NCBI GenBank assembly: GCA_001695595.3
Contig: MBPM02000025.1
Location: forward strand, 496,001 to 560,000
DNA length: 64,000 bases
Direction of reading: 5' to 3'
From: Plasmopara viticola
Taxonomy: Eukaryota; Oomycota; Peronosporomycetes; Peronosporales; Peronosporaceae
This document shows, piece after piece, positions 36,048 through 46,400 of the stretch. The notes beneath the pieces were generated by a model. The model was given only the letters and a program-made list of their open reading frames with translations. It had not been told where the DNA came from and made no database searches. How positions within the stretch are numbered: the first letter of the stretch is position 1; each line of letters begins with the position of its first letter. Made by a program: the position numbers and the translations under genes.

Positions 36048-36830
36048 GTGCGTGGCGTCAAGGTAGTAATACCGGTAATTAGCAGCTAAAGCCGGTATAC
36101 TTGGTCAGTATACTGCTTGTTTATAGAAATGTGGAGGTAAAAGTGTCGACAATCAATTAACACTTCGATATTTACGGTGGTAATAATTTCGAGAGTTTAG
36201 TGTTTGGCGTAGTGTATAATTTACACACACATTTAATACGCTTCCGTTTTTGTTAACGTTGTAAAAAGCGTTTATTGCGTAACCAAGCTAGCGTTGAGAT
36301 ACACAGGAACAGGTGTCGATAGACTAGGACTTTCTTCAATATTTTGCAGCTTACGAACGACAAACGGTCGTTGTGCCTTTCCACTTATCGATAGTCTAAT
36401 ATTTGACGCCCCCTTGAATTCAAGACTATCGACTTTGTTGGAAGGGGCTTGATTAGATACGTGTCCGATCCACTCTTGCAAAACCGCTACGCAACAAAAA
36501 ACTTGCTGGTGAATACTTTTTTCTGACACGTATATTATCACTGTTCGTTCATTAAAGGCCAGGATAAGCTATCGATAAGTCACAAAGAAAAAAATATAGA
36601 TTTTGAAAAGGAGTTTAGCCGGGAAGATGTGCAATGAGTTAGTGAGTTTATTATATGCAGTGTCCTGAGCCATGCAGCAAGGTTTTTCTTAGTGATAGGC
36701 TTCGCGATCGGACTATGCAACGATACAGCTCTTGCGCCTGTTAGAGTTGCCAAATCTGGGTGATCTCTGGCTTAACGGCTGTAAAGGTAAGAAAAAGGTG
36801 AAGCGAGATCAAGTGGACTCTTGCTGATCT
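36048..36830. other. Divergent intergenic region between MetRS and KatG
   Basis: Holds both presumed promoters. The KatG-side core promoter is listed separately. Near 36070-36115 there is a TACCGGT-like palindrome-rich patch similar in flavour to the copia LTR start, but too short to call. A minus-strand ORF lies at 36272-36541. Confidence 0.4.
36272..36541 (-). CDS. Hypothetical minus-strand ORF, possibly an exon relic
   Basis: The frame remains open about 35 bases upstream of its GTG, to a GATAG that could be a splice acceptor. The residues (LAFNERTVIIYVSEKS, DSLEFKGASNIRLSISG, STPVPVYLNASLVTQ) look more protein-like than chance ORFs nearby, but no domain is recognised. No start exon could be found upstream before the KatG promoter. 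It may be a fragment of a decayed gene. Confidence 0.25.
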   Translation of the reverse strand: MIIYVSEKSIHQQVFCCVAVLQEWIGHVSNQAPSNKVDSLEFKGASNIRLSISGKAQRPFVVRKLQNIEESPSLSTPVPVYLNASLVTQ

Positions 36831-36846
36831 CCTCACATTTCAATTT
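36831..36846 (+). promoter_or_regulatory. Oomycete-type Inr/FPR core promoter
   Basis: CCTCACATTTCAATTT matches 13 of 16 positions of the oomycete core element as I recall it (GCTCATTYYNCAWTTT). It lies 40 bases before the KatG ATG, the usual distance for this element, which contains the transcription start. Confidence 0.6.
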
Positions 36847-36885
36847 GCTCTGCATTTGCAACTTATACCACCTCAACCTTCGTCA

Positions 36886-38958
36886 ATGAACGTTCGTCTC
36901 GTCACCTTTATCGCTGCTCTTGCCAGCCTTTCCTCTAAAATTGAGGCCGGACAGTCGTCAGAGTGTCCATTCGGTTACGACAAGACCGCTTCCGTCAATG
37001 CACATAACCGCCAAATTTCCCTGGAATTGAATGGTTCAATGAGCTGCAAAACGATCGACTATGATCTCGTGAAGGCCGATCTCACGAAGCTCATGACCGA
37101 CTCGCAACCTTTCTGGCCTGCCGACTCTGGGCATTACGGTGGTTTCTTCATTCGTCTGGCGTGGCACTGCAGTGGCTCGTATCGCCTCGCAGACGGTCGT
37201 GGGGGCTGTGACGGAGGTCGAATTCGGTTTAATCCCGAACATAGTTGGGCAGACAACACGAATTTGGACAAGGCATTGCAGTTGCTGACTCCTATCAAGA
37301 CCAAGTACGGTGACGCACTATCTTGGGGTGATTTGATTGTGCTGTCGGGTAACGTTGCCATTGAAAGTATGGGAGGACCCGTGCTAGGCTTCTGTGGTGG
37401 CCGTCGGGACGACGCTGATGGCACAGACAGCCTGGAGCTAGGTCCAACGCCCGAACAGCAGATCGTGGCACCGTGTGCCGTTGATGGTCAATGTAAAGCA
37501 CCTCTGGGTACGACGACCTTGGGTCTCATCTATGTGAATCCTGAAGGTCCAATGGGTAAGCCGAACCCGGTCGGCTCAGCCGCCGACGTGCGCGACACAT
37601 TCGCGCGCATGGGAATGAACGACCGGGAAACGGTCGCTTTGATTGGAGGAGGTCATGCATTTGGCAAAGCCCACGGAGCGTGCACGACAGGTGCTGGTCC
37701 GTCTCCGTTAGAAAACCCAGCATCCCCGTGGGCTGGTACGTGTGGCGAAGGCGAGATGAGGGGCAAGGGCAACAACACCTTTACCAGTGGCTTTGAAGGT
37801 TCATGGACAGCTACACCTTCTCAATGGAGCAATGACTACTTTAAAGACCTTACGACCTTACAGTGGGAGAAGTATAAAGGTTCGGGTGGTCACGTCCAAT
37901 GGCGTCCGGTGCCAGACACGACTCCGCCTGTGCGCATGTTGACGTCTGATATTGCGCTACTGCACGACGAAAGCTACTTGAAAATTGCAAAAGAGTTTGC
38001 TGGAAACCAAGCGGCGTTAAACGACGCGTTTTCTCATGCCTGGTACAAACTCACGTCGCGTGACATGGGTCCGATTGCACGGTGTTGTGGCAATAACGTG
38101 CCTCCTGTTCAGCTGTTTCAGAACCCGTTGCCGCCTTCACCCGCGATGCTGCCAGACTTTGAAGCGGTCCGTGCGGATATTCGAGAGCTGCTTCACAAAT
38201 CGATTGACAATCTAAAGAGCGATGTAAGCAGTGACGGTACGGCGTACAATGGCGGCCTCTTTGTGCATGCAGCGTGGCAGTGTGCTTCGACGTTCCGTAT
38301 AACAGACTATACGGGTGGCTGCAACGGCGCCAGGATCCGCTTTGCACCGCAAAAGGACTGGCCCATGAACGCTGGTGTCGACAAGACCATTACTGTACTG
38401 GAGAGTATTAAGACTAAGTACCCCACACTATCTACGGCGGATGTTATTGTACTGGCGGGTGGAGTCGCACTGGAAGACGCTGGAAACGTCGAGATCAATT
38501 TTCTTGGTGGCCGTACGGACGCTGAAAATGGCGACAATCTTGAGCCTATGGCTTTACGTGAGTACTATACCTCGTCGGTGATCGCCGTGCGTGACAGTAT
38601 CAAGGTCCTGGGGGTATCGACGGAGGAGGCGGTGGCTCTTGCTGGCCGTCCACGCAGTGCTGCGCAGCAGAAGACAATGGGATTCAGCGGATCGTACAGT
38701 AACAGCTCGGCGACGCTGTCAAACGAATACTTCAAGGTGCTGCTGACCGAGTCGTGGACGGCGGTATCGGCGAAGGAGTTCAAGGCTGCCGGCAAAGACA
38801 TTTACATGCTTGATACGGACTTGGCTCTGCTCGAGGCTCCGGAGCTGAAGACGTCGGTACAAAAGTTTGCCGCTGATGAGACGACTTTCAAGAAGGTTTT
38901 CTCCAGTGCCTGGCACAAGGTCATGACGGCTGACCACTTCAAGGTCGACAGTTACTAA
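36886..38958 (+). CDS. katG: Catalase-peroxidase with signal peptide
   Basis: Haem enzyme that breaks down hydrogen peroxide and also acts as a peroxidase. The reading frame extends 30 bases upstream from a TTG, but the ATG at 36886 is the better start because it follows the core promoter and gives a clean signal peptide (MNVRLVTFIAALASL.., cleavage near residue 21), implying secretion. The intronless protein is 690 residues. N-terminal haem domain: distal Arg90, Trp93, His94 (RLAWHCSG); proximal His257 (GGGHAFGKAHG). Trp93, Tyr216 (GLIYVNPEGP) and Met242 (ARMGMND) are the three residues of the cross-link that gives catalase activity. The C-terminal half repeats the fold without haem (FVHAAWQCASTFR), as in the family. 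It is slightly shorter than bacterial KatG (about 740). Similar secreted forms occur in plant-associated fungi. An antioxidant role in plant contact is inference. Confidence 0.96.
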   Translation: MNVRLVTFIAALASLSSKIEAGQSSECPFGYDKTASVNAHNRQISLELNGSMSCKTIDYDLVKADLTKLMTDSQPFWPADSGHYGGFFIRLAWHCSGSYRLADGRGGCDGGRIRFNPEHSWADNTNLDKALQLLTPIKTKYGDALSWGDLIVLSGNVAIESMGGPVLGFCGGRRDDADGTDSLELGPTPEQQIVAPCAVDGQCKAPLGTTTLGLIYVNPEGPMGKPNPVGSAADVRDTFARMGMNDRETVALIGGGHAFGKAHGACTTGAGPSPLENPASPWAGTCGEGEMRGKGNNTFTSGFEGSWTATPSQWSNDYFKDLTTLQWEKYKGSGGHVQWRPVPDTTPPVRMLTSDIALLHDESYLKIAKEFAGNQAALNDAFSHAWYKLTSRDMGPIARCCGNNVPPVQLFQNPLPPSPAMLPDFEAVRADIRELLHKSIDNLKSDVSSDGTAYNGGLFVHAAWQCASTFRITDYTGGCNGARIRFAPQKDWPMNAGVDKTITVLESIKTKYPTLSTADVIVLAGGVALEDAGNVEINFLGGRTDAENGDNLEPMALREYYTSSVIAVRDSIKVLGVSTEEAVALAGRPRSAAQQKTMGFSGSYSNSSATLSNEYFKVLLTESWTAVSAKEFKAAGKDIYMLDTDLALLEAPELKTSVQKFAADETTFKKVFSSAWHKVMTADHFKVDSY

Positions 38959-39317
38959 GAAGTTGCTTTTTCTGAGTAAGTCAGTTAAATCAATGAATTT
39001 GATGTTTTACTGTATCGAAAAGAGTATTGTATTGTTCTACTACTTCGTTTCAATTAAACGAGAACGGCAACCCAATTTTGAAAACTCTTCGAAGGCGAAC
39101 ACTGTAAAGGAAAAAAAAAGTGCTTAAGCTACAGATCCAAAACGTAAGTCAAGCAACAGCTTGCACGGTTTGGGAGCTGTTGGATGCACAAGTATTCGTT
39201 TGAACGACACGACATTTTTTAGCCTGGCGATTGACTTGCGCATCAAAATTGTCTCATACTGTACTTGATGATAAAGTTTCAAGATCTTTTATTTGACAAT
39301 TTGATAAACAAGTGGAA
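38959..39317. other. KatG 3' flank
   Basis: About 360 bases, AT-rich, probably containing the 3' untranslated region. No other feature seen. Confidence 0.4.
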
Positions 39318-39582
39318 TTCGGGCAGGTGCTCTCGGGCATCTGCAGGTCTCTAACGAGTCTCACCTTCGACGCGACGGTCTCCAGCACCAGGCGCCACCT
39401 GGGCTCTTACCAAGTCAGAGATAAACAAACTAATGGAAGACCCTCAAGACCTCGGTGCTGGCTGCACTGCCCGCCGAACGAGACTCGACGTATGCGGACA
39501 CCACTCTATGCCGTGGACTAGCCAGACTGAGCCTAGCACGTGCATAACTTGGCAACGCGATAACGTAATACATTACATTACA
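39318..39582 (+). repeat. Dispersed repeat R, copy 2 (inverted relative to copy 1)
   Basis: Reverse complement of the sequence at 19768-20033. Open plus-strand frame with WALTKSEINKLMEDPQDLG and DVCGHHSMPWTSQTEPST, matching copy 1 residue for residue at most positions. It ends in a run of TAATACATTACATTACA, the counterpart of the TGTAT run in copy 1. Confidence 0.7.
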
Positions 39583-40904
39583 AGGGGATCGTGTGTCGCA
39601 TAGGGTTATACTGTACTTATCGATACATCCATAGTGATCGATTGATTATTTAAATTCTATCCTTGGGTAAGATAGAGCGTTGCTTACACATCTACTAGCG
39701 GAGCTTGTGGTTTTCGTACCATATGATATCACGGATACGGCTACATATAGAGATCTGCAGATTTTATCAGCGTTAAACGAGAAGCTATTCTACCCTCACA
39801 AATGTATATTCTATGTTTAAGTCACTCTTTTAGCTGGACCGCCACGTAACCGCGAGATTTTGGGTTTGAACTTTGATTGACACTAAATTCCAGATTTTTA
39901 TTTTTTGGTTCTTATATAAAATAGAAGGTAGGAGCAAACCTAAAACCATTGTACTTCCTTAAGACTGAAAACTGCGAGCGGACTTTCACAGGAAGATCGT
40001 TACTTTTACTGCAAATCTCCTTTCTGCAAGGTGCTGCATGACCATGTCACCAAAATAGCAATTGCGGTCAATCACGCCCACATGGGAAGGTTCTCCACTT
40101 TAACTCTCGCAATGGCTCCGAGATGGGTAGAATGACCTTTCCTTATCTAATGGACACGCAAATCGCACTGCTTGGTAAACATCTGACTGCTGAAAGCCTC
40201 AAGAGACGGTTGTGTTTGTAGTCCTTCTTTTGTCAAGCAGCCCAAATCTCTCTCAGCCTGTCAGCTATATGAGCGAAGTTTATGATTCACATCTTAGGCA
40301 GCAAAGGCTCTGGTCGCCTGGTGGTAGCGCCTAAAAGACAATAAATATCTAGCCTTTTCCATCTGTAAAGAGAAAGAAACCCAGAATTTCTTGTACGATT
40401 CAAAGAGGTAGGGGTGGCCACTAAAGCGGCCCCGATCAAGAATAATTCGGTGTGCGTGGCGTTCGATCTTTCGTTTTCAAGAAGCTGGGTCTAATCTTGA
40501 TCGATTATTCGCGAAGCCACCTTAGCTAATAATGCTATGTCCCGAGAGCTAAGGGCATTTTTTCTTCCGGCAAGCTTTATGCTCCACCAGTGCTTATCTT
40601 TCTTTCCTGCAAGCAAGGCAGGCGTGAGTAACATAATCAAAACCTTTAGTATAAGGTGTTGACAGCCTCTATTATTGTAAAGCCACTAACCCAATAAGTC
40701 GAGGTGACTGTGCTCATGGTTGGCTTAGAAGTAGTGCTGCTTCAAATTTAATTAGTCTTAGTGCATGCAGCGAAAGCTTAAGAAGAAATTCAATTTTTTT
40801 AAGCGGAGCACAGCCACAGCCAGGCTTGCTCGTCCAATATGGCAAGAATGGACGTTCTTCAGTTGTAATGGACCCTAGAAGTGATGTCCGTAGCCCTTTC
40901 AAGG
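39583..40904. other. Spacer before duplicate B
   Basis: About 1.3 kb without ORFs above about 65 codons or recognisable motifs. Confidence 0.4.
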
Positions 40905-42109
40905 ACAACAGCCTTCGTCTTACTGCCTCTCATTCCTGCTCAATCTCTTCACGAATGTTTATCGTGCGTTCCTGCAGCCGCAAATAGCCGACTTGTCGAT
41001 ACGAGCAACAACTAACTACGTACAAGCCATTACGGTAATGGTGACCACTTCTGGTTGCCGTGAACCTCACGTTAAGCAGCAGTAACTTGTGTCAAATTTT
41101 TAAGAGACAGCAACCGCTACGGATTGAAGTAGGTCATGGACTGCTCTTTTCGTCTTTGAAGCTTCGGACATTTTAATGCTCAACGCCGTACTGTCGAAGG
41201 AGATCGGCCAAATGCAGAGGTTCTCCGGGCGCACCAACGTGACATTGTTTCTGTTTGCTTAGTTAAGCCACCGCACCTGCGACTCCAAGGGATGCAAGCA
41301 ATAAGCTTTTCGGTTTCGATCGCGTGATTGCTGATTGGACTCAGACCTGGATGCGAGGTATGATCTCATCCCGGGTGGAGCATAACATACACTAAGCTAC
41401 ATGGAGGTTGAACACATTGGGATCCTCTAGCTTAATATTTTCATCGTTAACGGGTCATGAATTTATCGCTGCAAAGGCTATTGGCGTCGACACTGGACCA
41501 AGTTTGTCAACGTGCTAGAAGCCGAATGTCAGAGATGGACACGGATGATGCCGAGGACATAAGCCCGTAATGTGTAGTGGCAAGTATCCCACTGAGCAAC
41601 TCTCGGCGTATACAGCGTTAGCTATACATCCGACTCCACGAATTGTAAAATACTTCGCTGATTGAGACTTTGATAAGTGGAACCCTTTGTCGGTCGTCAA
41701 TGTAGACATTGACGCATCGATTTACAATCGTGTCGACACGGTCATGACACGAAGTGTCTCGGCAAATGTGTCATGTTCATCAGAGAAGATGACGGAAATT
41801 ACGGTGCTTATCAAGCAATAGTTCGATCGACGGCAGAACTAATATGGAGAATGTTGTGGTGTATTTGCATCGTTGGCGCAGAAGAAGTTTCTTTTGTGTG
41901 TGTTTTCTTAGAATCTTGGCTTTTGGACAGGTCCCACTAATCTCAAGATTATTGTGAATTTATTAGTGCCATAGGTAATAAATATCTTGTCAGAATGTGG
42001 CTAAATTCGTACATTCACTATTACTCGCACAAGTACAACGAGATTTTATAGAATTGGCTGTTCAATTTTCTAGAAGGTAGACAGATAATTTTCGAATCCC
42101 AAAGATTGA

Positions 42110-42500
42110 GAGGTGTTTTTCATAGGCAAATGAAGATTGCTACAGGCATTAATCTTGACATTGCCAAATGCAAAATGGCCGTTCAGTGTCGTCTATAACG
42201 AGTCAGATTTTGCCATCGGCAGTGTACTACTTCAAATAGACGCCGAGGGACAAGGTTAAGTGATCGCGCTCAGAACTTGACGGCCTTGGATATTTAGTTT
42301 GTCTATAAGCGAAGCGTTTGCGATGAAGTGTGCTCTCGTCTTGTTAAGGTTTTCCTGCGAGACTTCAAGCCATTTGTAGTCTACACAAATCATGCATCAT
42401 CACACAATCGTCGAATTTTTTGTGGGAATCAATTCCTCTTACAAAGACTATATCCGAGAGAAAGTACAAGCTTGAAAGGTGATTTGCTTTAGATGTTCCC
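42110..42500 (+). pseudogene. Gypsy RNase H relic (copy B, plus strand)
   Basis: Reads LLQALILTLPNAKWPFSVV, NESDFAIGSVLLQIDAEGQG and then a stop before VIAL. This preserves the gypsy RNase H start better than copy A does. The downstream PFVVYTNHAS region (about 42370-42400) is truncated. Confidence 0.75.
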
Positions 42501-42717
42501 TGATTTTGCAATACAAAGTAAAACCTAGTTATATTCACAACGGTTACATCGGCTGCATCGGATGTAATCTGTGACGTTTAAACATGGCATGACATCTGAG
42601 TATCTCTAAGAATCTCTGAGTAGCGATGATTGACTCATGCGAAAAGCTGTCGGTGCTGCCTAGCGCGAGGCAACATGACTTCTCGGTTGATGCTGGATCG
42701 TTGTGTATAGTTGATCC

Positions 42718-43400
42718 CCACGGCAAGACCTTACTATACTGCATCTCTATGAGGCCTATGGCACACCGCTTGGCGGTCATCTTAGTTGAGCGAAATATAT
42801 GGCTTGCTAAGCCCGCTCCAGTTGTATAAGTGGGTCTGCACATATAATGACGTGCCGAGTGGGACAATTGATAAAACATGTCAATTGCGGTCGCACCATT
42901 GACAAGTTTACTGGTGCCAATGAGCATAAACACTGTGCCAAGCCTGCCGAAGCACTCGGAGAACAACGTGAAAAAAATGATTTTTGTCGATTGACTGAGC
43001 AAATTTGCTTATATAGCAACTGTTATGGACACGATCGATGGCGTTAAACTAGCACTACTGTTTTCATTTGCGTTTCTTTACAGCATGGCTCGCAGAGGCG
43101 ATCCTATGAGCTACTAGCTCTGCCGAAAAGAGTGTCTCTAAATGCTTGGTACTAGGCAGAATATGTATGCAGCGGACTGTCCACAGTGACGATGGCCAGA
43201 CAAAATGAGTAAACTGCGTCATCGGAGATGCAATACGCAGTGTGTGCAAAGAAACGTCACTGTAATATGTACCACTTAAATAGTTCTTTTCAAGTATTGC
43301 CGTTTATGTTTCGACAGGCTACTCGATGTGCTACGCGAATGGTGTAGCAAACCCTTGTGTTCCGTCAAATCTGTCACATTGTGCTTCATGACTCGAAAGA
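42718..43400 (+). pseudogene. Gypsy integrase relic (copy B, plus strand)
   Basis: Nucleotide match to 27060-27760. The VDRLSKM-like motif is altered here to VD.LSKFA with a frameshift (about 42985-43010), and LGTRQNMYAADCPQ follows at about 43150-43190. Non-functional. Confidence 0.65.
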
Positions 43401-46400
43401 GCCACACAGCTTGATGCAGTTGGCTTTCCAAACGTCCAACACATATTGTCAAAAAGACCTGATATCTTGATAGAAAATTGACGGCAAGCAAGATTATAAA
43501 AAATACATTTCGACAAAAGATGAAAGAAAAACATGACCGAAATTAAAATTTCAGGACTTGGTACTATTCCTGAGCTGTTTACATGCCGTTATTACTGTCG
43601 ATGACCAAATTGCGGCCGCGCTTCAATACATTATCAATAAAAGTATGTGCTATACTACGATACGGTCCAGTGAATGAGGGGCCTTGGCACCGGGTCGCAT
43701 GCAGGCATAGACACGGAGGATTGGCCTTTTAGATTTCTATCTAGGCACGGAGTGTCAAGTCTCGGTCCTAAAAAGGCGCAGATCGAGTGACTTGCTCACG
43801 AAGCGATGCGACTGCGTGAGCGTGGACCGATAGTCAGTCGAAATAAACCTAGAACTCTTTAAGATGTAGCACTCCGTGCATTTCGAAACAAATGAGGTCG
43901 TCGGCTCTATGACTTACCCGTCTTTATGCTGCATTAGCGGGACGTCGGTCGCGAGCGTCAACCATGTGAAAAAAGTTCTCGCGGGATGCCGTCGCTAGAG
44001 CCAAATGTAGTATTTTTGTGAAAACAAACTATTTTTACACCGAGAAAAAGAATGGAAGTTGGCTTCAAAGCCTCACTTCGGCGAGATTGCTTCAACATTT
44101 GAAACGCATTCTATCATAGCAAATAGCGTTTTTAGCAAAAGTGAGCCTTCTGCCGTAAGGTCTGGAAGTGCTAGGGCAATGAGTAGAGCTGATTATGTAG
44201 TCAGAGGTGACCATTGCGGAAGAAGTGCTCACATGAGCATAGTATTGCCAACTAAAGGTCTCAAGAAACCAGTCTGATGGAATTCTACGACGAGCTTACA
44301 TCTTAACAAACTTAGGCTAGAAATACGAGATTACTGATGCATCGAGATCGACATTTATGTTGCTAAAGCTGTTGGAAAAAGCGAGCAACGTACAACTTTT
44401 TGCAAATATGTACCTCATGCGCAGAAGCTATATCTGTCATCCTCAGCGGTTTCATAAGGTGCGGGGCCACCGCTGCAATGGCAGTGAAGGCACCAAATCT
44501 TCTCTTTTTCAAGCCGCCGAAGTAGCGCGGAAGCCTGCATAGAACTGAAAACTGCCTCTCGGACGATCACAACTAGCACTTGCTTTTTGCCCGTGATTTG
44601 TGATCGAAGCTAGGTTTAAAGCGTTGAAATGCTTCAAATCGAGACTTTTGGTTTTAATCCTGGCTCATCAAGCACAAGCTTTTGATGGAATTGTGGACAC
44701 GAAAGCTATGGGGTGCGCAGTGAAAGTATTGACCACAGTGGCCACTCGCTAGTACGCGGTGTGTAATGCATGAGTGTACAGTTGTGTGCTTCAGGTCAGC
44801 GCGACGTATGCAAGCTATCGTTTAGGGGTGTCGTTATGCTTCTCGGCTTAGGGCACGCGCCGCAAACTCGCGAACCGGGTTCAGACTGTGTAGAGGAGAG
44901 TACTCAAACTTTAATACTCTCTGATATCAAGGCTAGCGGGTGAACAGGCTCAAGACTTGTTCACTTTTAGCAGAGGGTGACCGACGCGCGTGACGTTAGT
45001 GTTCTTCGTATCGTCATCCGGGAGCATATTGCTTTTGTCCGGCGAAATTGTGTGATATCTGGGCACTATAAGTTCTAGTAAGAAAATTAGCTGCTTTAGA
45101 CCATGACGCTCATCAAAAGAGGACGACAAGATTGTATTGCAATATGCATGCTGTTTGGTGTCGGTTCTCCGAGAAGCGATACACGTCACAACGGTAATTT
45201 CGGATACACAGTAAGCTCTGCAGGTGCTCTTAGACTCGTATGGAGTCGAGATAGGAAAGTGTGCAGTTGGGTTACACAAACCTAGTAGGTATCATAACCT
45301 TAACATATTGAGTGACAAAGTCCACTGTATTGCTCGAAAATCAATAAGAAGGCATAACTTACCCTTGAAAAGTTTCAAGAAAGGTAGCATATTGTCAAAT
45401 GATCAATGCTTAATGCATATTAGTAGTAGGGACCATGACAGAATTGTGAATCTCGACCGCATAGTGATCTTGCATGCAACTTCCAGTTCTTATATAAGAA
45501 CACAAGAGCTTCGGCATTGATTTTAAGACAGATACTGACTATTGGAGTCCGGCTCAAAGCGCTTTCTGACTCATAGCGGTCATATGTACAGGACAAAGGT
45601 CGCAAACCCGAACTTACGTCCCCTAAAGCAATCCGCAACTTAGTAGAGCTGCAATAGCGGCAGACCAGGATTAAAGCTCACTACAAGGAAAGGAATCTCT
45701 CGACGTAGTCTAGATAACTCGTGCTGAGACGTTTAAGAGGTGATCAGAAAAGGAGTATATGGCCAAAGTATTCAATTTTTATTAAAGAGACTCAGGAGTC
45801 TAGGGTCACTTTGAAGGAGCCGCACCTTGATCACCACAGTCAACTTAAATTACAATCTCAGATGCTCGCGCATGAATTACTTTTTTCACAAAAAGGCAAT
45901 GCCGAGGCGAGACCAGACCTTATAGGCGCCAACGCTAGCCATGTAAAGCGTGAGGTGGAGCATAGGCGCTGTCATAAATGCCAACGGTGTCTTGTGAAGC
46001 GACGCGTTTATAGCGCCTCTCGTAGGAGGTTAAAGTGCAAGAAGAGGAAATCGTTTCAAAAAAAGACATTTTTTTCTGCGGCGAAGATGTACTGATCTGT
46101 GACAGCGTTAAGCTCGTTCTCGCGCGCAGTGCTCTCAATTAAACAATGTGAGTTCCGCGCTCGATTATTCGTGATTGGTACGTCTGAGGATGAAAGTGTC
46201 ATCGAATTGCATCTGTATATACGCCATATGGTGTCTGAGCAACAACATTACCAGACGACAAAACGTCGCAGGTGCACTAAAAAGCATGTGGCGTATAACC
46301 AGTCTCTTTGAGAATGATAGGCACAGTCAATCGTGTGTCAATTTCTCACTTTAAGCGTTGGTATTACTTGCTGATAAAGCATATCTATAGTACATTGTTC

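Noticed and set aside
36856..36885. Upstream TTG start for KatG
   Set aside because: Would place non-signal residues before the signal peptide and starts only about 10 bases after the core promoter; the ATG at 36886 fits better.
42544..43002. 152-codon minus-strand ORF
   Set aside because: Antisense of the gypsy integrase relic in duplicate B.
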